NCBI GenBank assembly: GCA_902477755.1
Contig: CABSIK010000007.1
Span: 85,299 to 149,298, forward strand
Source: an uncultured Clostridia bacterium
GTDB lineage: Bacteria; Bacillota; Clostridia; Lachnospirales; Anaerotignaceae
Direction: 5' to 3'
Length of the DNA: 64,000 nucleotides
The position numbers and the translations under genes were made by a program. Below the pieces are notes generated by a model. The model saw only the letters and a program-made list of their open reading frames with translations. It was not told the origin of the DNA and ran no database searches. Below are positions 62,704 to 64,000 of the stretch, piece by piece (position 1 is the stretch's first letter; each line of letters begins with the position of its first letter).

Positions 62704-63888
62704 ATGGTACAGTATGCAAACAGAATGAATCTCTTGAAAGGTTCCGAAATCAGAGAATTGCTGGCGCTGACATCCAAACCCGACATCATTTCCTTTGCCG
62801 GTGGTATGCCCGCTCCTGAACTGTTCCCTTGTGAAGGCGTAAAACAGGCTTGTATCAAAGTTATGGACGAAGTTGGTCAGGTTGCTCTGCAGTATACATC
62901 TACAGAAGGTCTGCCTTCTCTGCGTGAAAAAATCGTTGCTAGAATGAAAGCAAAAAATAACATCGATACAGACATCGATCATGTTCTGATCACAAGCGGT
63001 TCTCAGCAGGGTCTGGATTTCTCCGCTCGTATCTTCCTGAACCCCGGTGACGTTGTTCTGATGGAAAGCCCTTCCTACCTGGGTGCTGTTAACGCGTTCA
63101 AAGCTTGCGAACCCAACTTCATCGAAGTTCCTACAGATGATGACGGTATGATCCCTGAAGAACTGGAAAAAATCCTGGCTACAACAGAAAAAGTTAAAAT
63201 GATCTACGTTATCCCCGACTTCCAGAACCCTACAGGCAAAACATGGACTCTGGAAAGACGTCATAAATTCATGGATATCATCAACAAATATGAAATCCCT
63301 GTAATCGAAGACAACCCTTACGGCGAACTGCGTTTCGAAGGTACAAACATGCCTTCCCTGAAATCCCTGGATACTAAAGAACTGGTTGTATTCCTGGGCA
63401 CATGCTCCAAGATCCTGGCTCCTGGTCTGCGTATCGGCTGGATCTGCGCATCCAAAGAAAACCTGGTAAAATACAACTTCATCAAACAGGGTGCTGACCT
63501 GCAGTCCTCCACAATCGACCAGCTCATCGCTGACAGATTCTTGGATATGTACGATCTGGACGAACATGTTGAAAAGATCAAAGAAGTTTACGGCAAGAGA
63601 CGTGACGTAATGCTGAAAACCATGGAAGAAACATTCCCTAAGGAAGTGAAATTCACACATCCCGAAGGCGGTCTGTTCACATGGTGCGTACTGCCCGAAT
63701 ACATGGATGCAAAAGTACTGGCAAAACAGTGCTTGGAAAAGAAAGTTGCTTACGTTCCCGGCGGCAGCTTCTTCCCTAACGGCGGCAAAGAAAACCACTT
63801 CCGTCTGAACTACTCCTGCATGCCTGAAGACAAGATCAAAGAAGGTATCACAAGAATCGCAGAAGTTCTGAAAGCAAACCTGAAATAA
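62704..63888 (+). CDS. PLP-dependent class I/II aminotransferase, paralogue 2
   Basis: A 394-residue enzyme, the same length as and about three-quarters identical to the paralogue at 60481 (SFAGGMPAPELFPCEGVKQ, ITSGSQQGLDFSARIFL, PDFQNPTGKTWTLERRHKF, VIEDNPYGELRFE). The PLP lysine is in GTCSKILAPGLRIGWICA. Differences cluster around the substrate side (LQSSTIDQLIADRFLDMYDL against LQTPTVTQLEANKYMEMFDL). Codon use is strongly biased toward GTT, GCT, AAA and CTG, pointing to very high expression, unlike paralogue 1. AAGGAGG precedes the ATG. The substrate is probably related but not identical. Confidence 0.9.
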   Translation: MVQYANRMNLLKGSEIRELLALTSKPDIISFAGGMPAPELFPCEGVKQACIKVMDEVGQVALQYTSTEGLPSLREKIVARMKAKNNIDTDIDHVLITSGSQQGLDFSARIFLNPGDVVLMESPSYLGAVNAFKACEPNFIEVPTDDDGMIPEELEKILATTEKVKMIYVIPDFQNPTGKTWTLERRHKFMDIINKYEIPVIEDNPYGELRFEGTNMPSLKSLDTKELVVFLGTCSKILAPGLRIGWICASKENLVKYNFIKQGADLQSSTIDQLIADRFLDMYDLDEHVEKIKEVYGKRRDVMLKTMEETFPKEVKFTHPEGGLFTWCVLPEYMDAKVLAKQCLEKKVAYVPGGSFFPNGGKENHFRLNYSCMPEDKIKEGITRIAEVLKANLK

Positions 63889-63945
63889 GTTTTTTCGGAT
63901 CGAAGATTCATTCTAAAACAAGACAAAAGAGCGGATATCGCAAAA

Positions 63946-64000
63946 TGAACTGCACCCCATTTGTTAGACAGTATGATATACTGAATAACAAGTGGGGTGA
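63946..64000. mobile_element. Left end of an IS3-family (IS150-like) insertion sequence, partial
   Basis: TGAACTGCACCCCATTTGTT followed by AGACA matches the terminal inverted repeat style of IS150-type IS3 elements (TG...ACCCC...GTTAGACA). The remainder of the element, including the transposase genes, lies beyond the window. Confidence 0.55.

Overview
The window looks like a chromosomal segment of a spore-forming, anaerobic member of the Clostridia, probably in the Lachnospirales (an Anaerotignum-like organism is a guess from gene content, not a firm assignment). Reasons: a CotS-type spore coat gene and spoIIP, a Rex redox repressor, a two-gene SUF system (SufC plus one SufB-like protein), an NhaC-type transporter behind a lysine riboswitch, an ECF-type folate transporter behind a THF riboswitch, strong AGGAGG ribosome-binding sites, and many short intrinsic terminators.

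Layout. 1-9200: a coat gene, a cluster of REP-like palindromes, tRNA-Lys, CCA-adding enzyme, aldo/keto reductase, the thyA-folA pair, rex, and a divergent ABC-F ATPase. 9200-15900: tandem repeats, small redox and DNA-binding proteins, a cyclase-family hydrolase with an HpcH-type aldolase, two near-identical signal peptidases, and sufCB. 15900-30700: more dispersed repeats, riboswitch-controlled folate uptake, DNA repair (ogt, nfo), two transporters with nearby regulators, deoD, a CofE-like ligase behind a terminator-bearing leader, and an RlmI-like methyltransferase. 30806-40253: a 9.4-kb integrated element bounded by a 21-bp direct repeat. It carries an HUH replication initiator, sigma-like and HTH proteins, ribbon-helix-helix regulators, excisionase, repressor and an integrase with an extra HTH inside it. 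It also holds a type I toxin-antitoxin module and a candidate antisense RNA for replication control. 40400-42300: a nuclease-like gene, an acetyltransferase, a second copy of the type I toxin module, a second small membrane peptide and their decayed relatives.

42800-64000: UDP-GlcNAc 2-epimerase fused in frame to an acidic protein that has its own ribosome-binding site, an FAH-family hydrolase, argG-argH, a SigV/RsiV-like sigma/anti-sigma pair, spoIIP, a complete polyamine uptake operon (HTH-cupin regulator, potA, potB, potC, potD) whose PotA has an unusual tandem insertion, two paralogous PLP aminotransferases, and the first 55 bp of what looks like an IS3-family insertion sequence at the right edge.

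The most interesting signals are non-coding. (1) A roughly 170-bp structured repeat family appears to sit inside the loops of different intrinsic terminators. (2) The two type I toxin modules show a compensatory base change in a long-range stem, a sequestered Shine-Dalgarno sequence and a convergent antisense RNA. (3) The integrated element has a compact promoter-terminator unit opposite the rep leader. (4) Two diverged ribbon-helix-helix modules share one operator layout.
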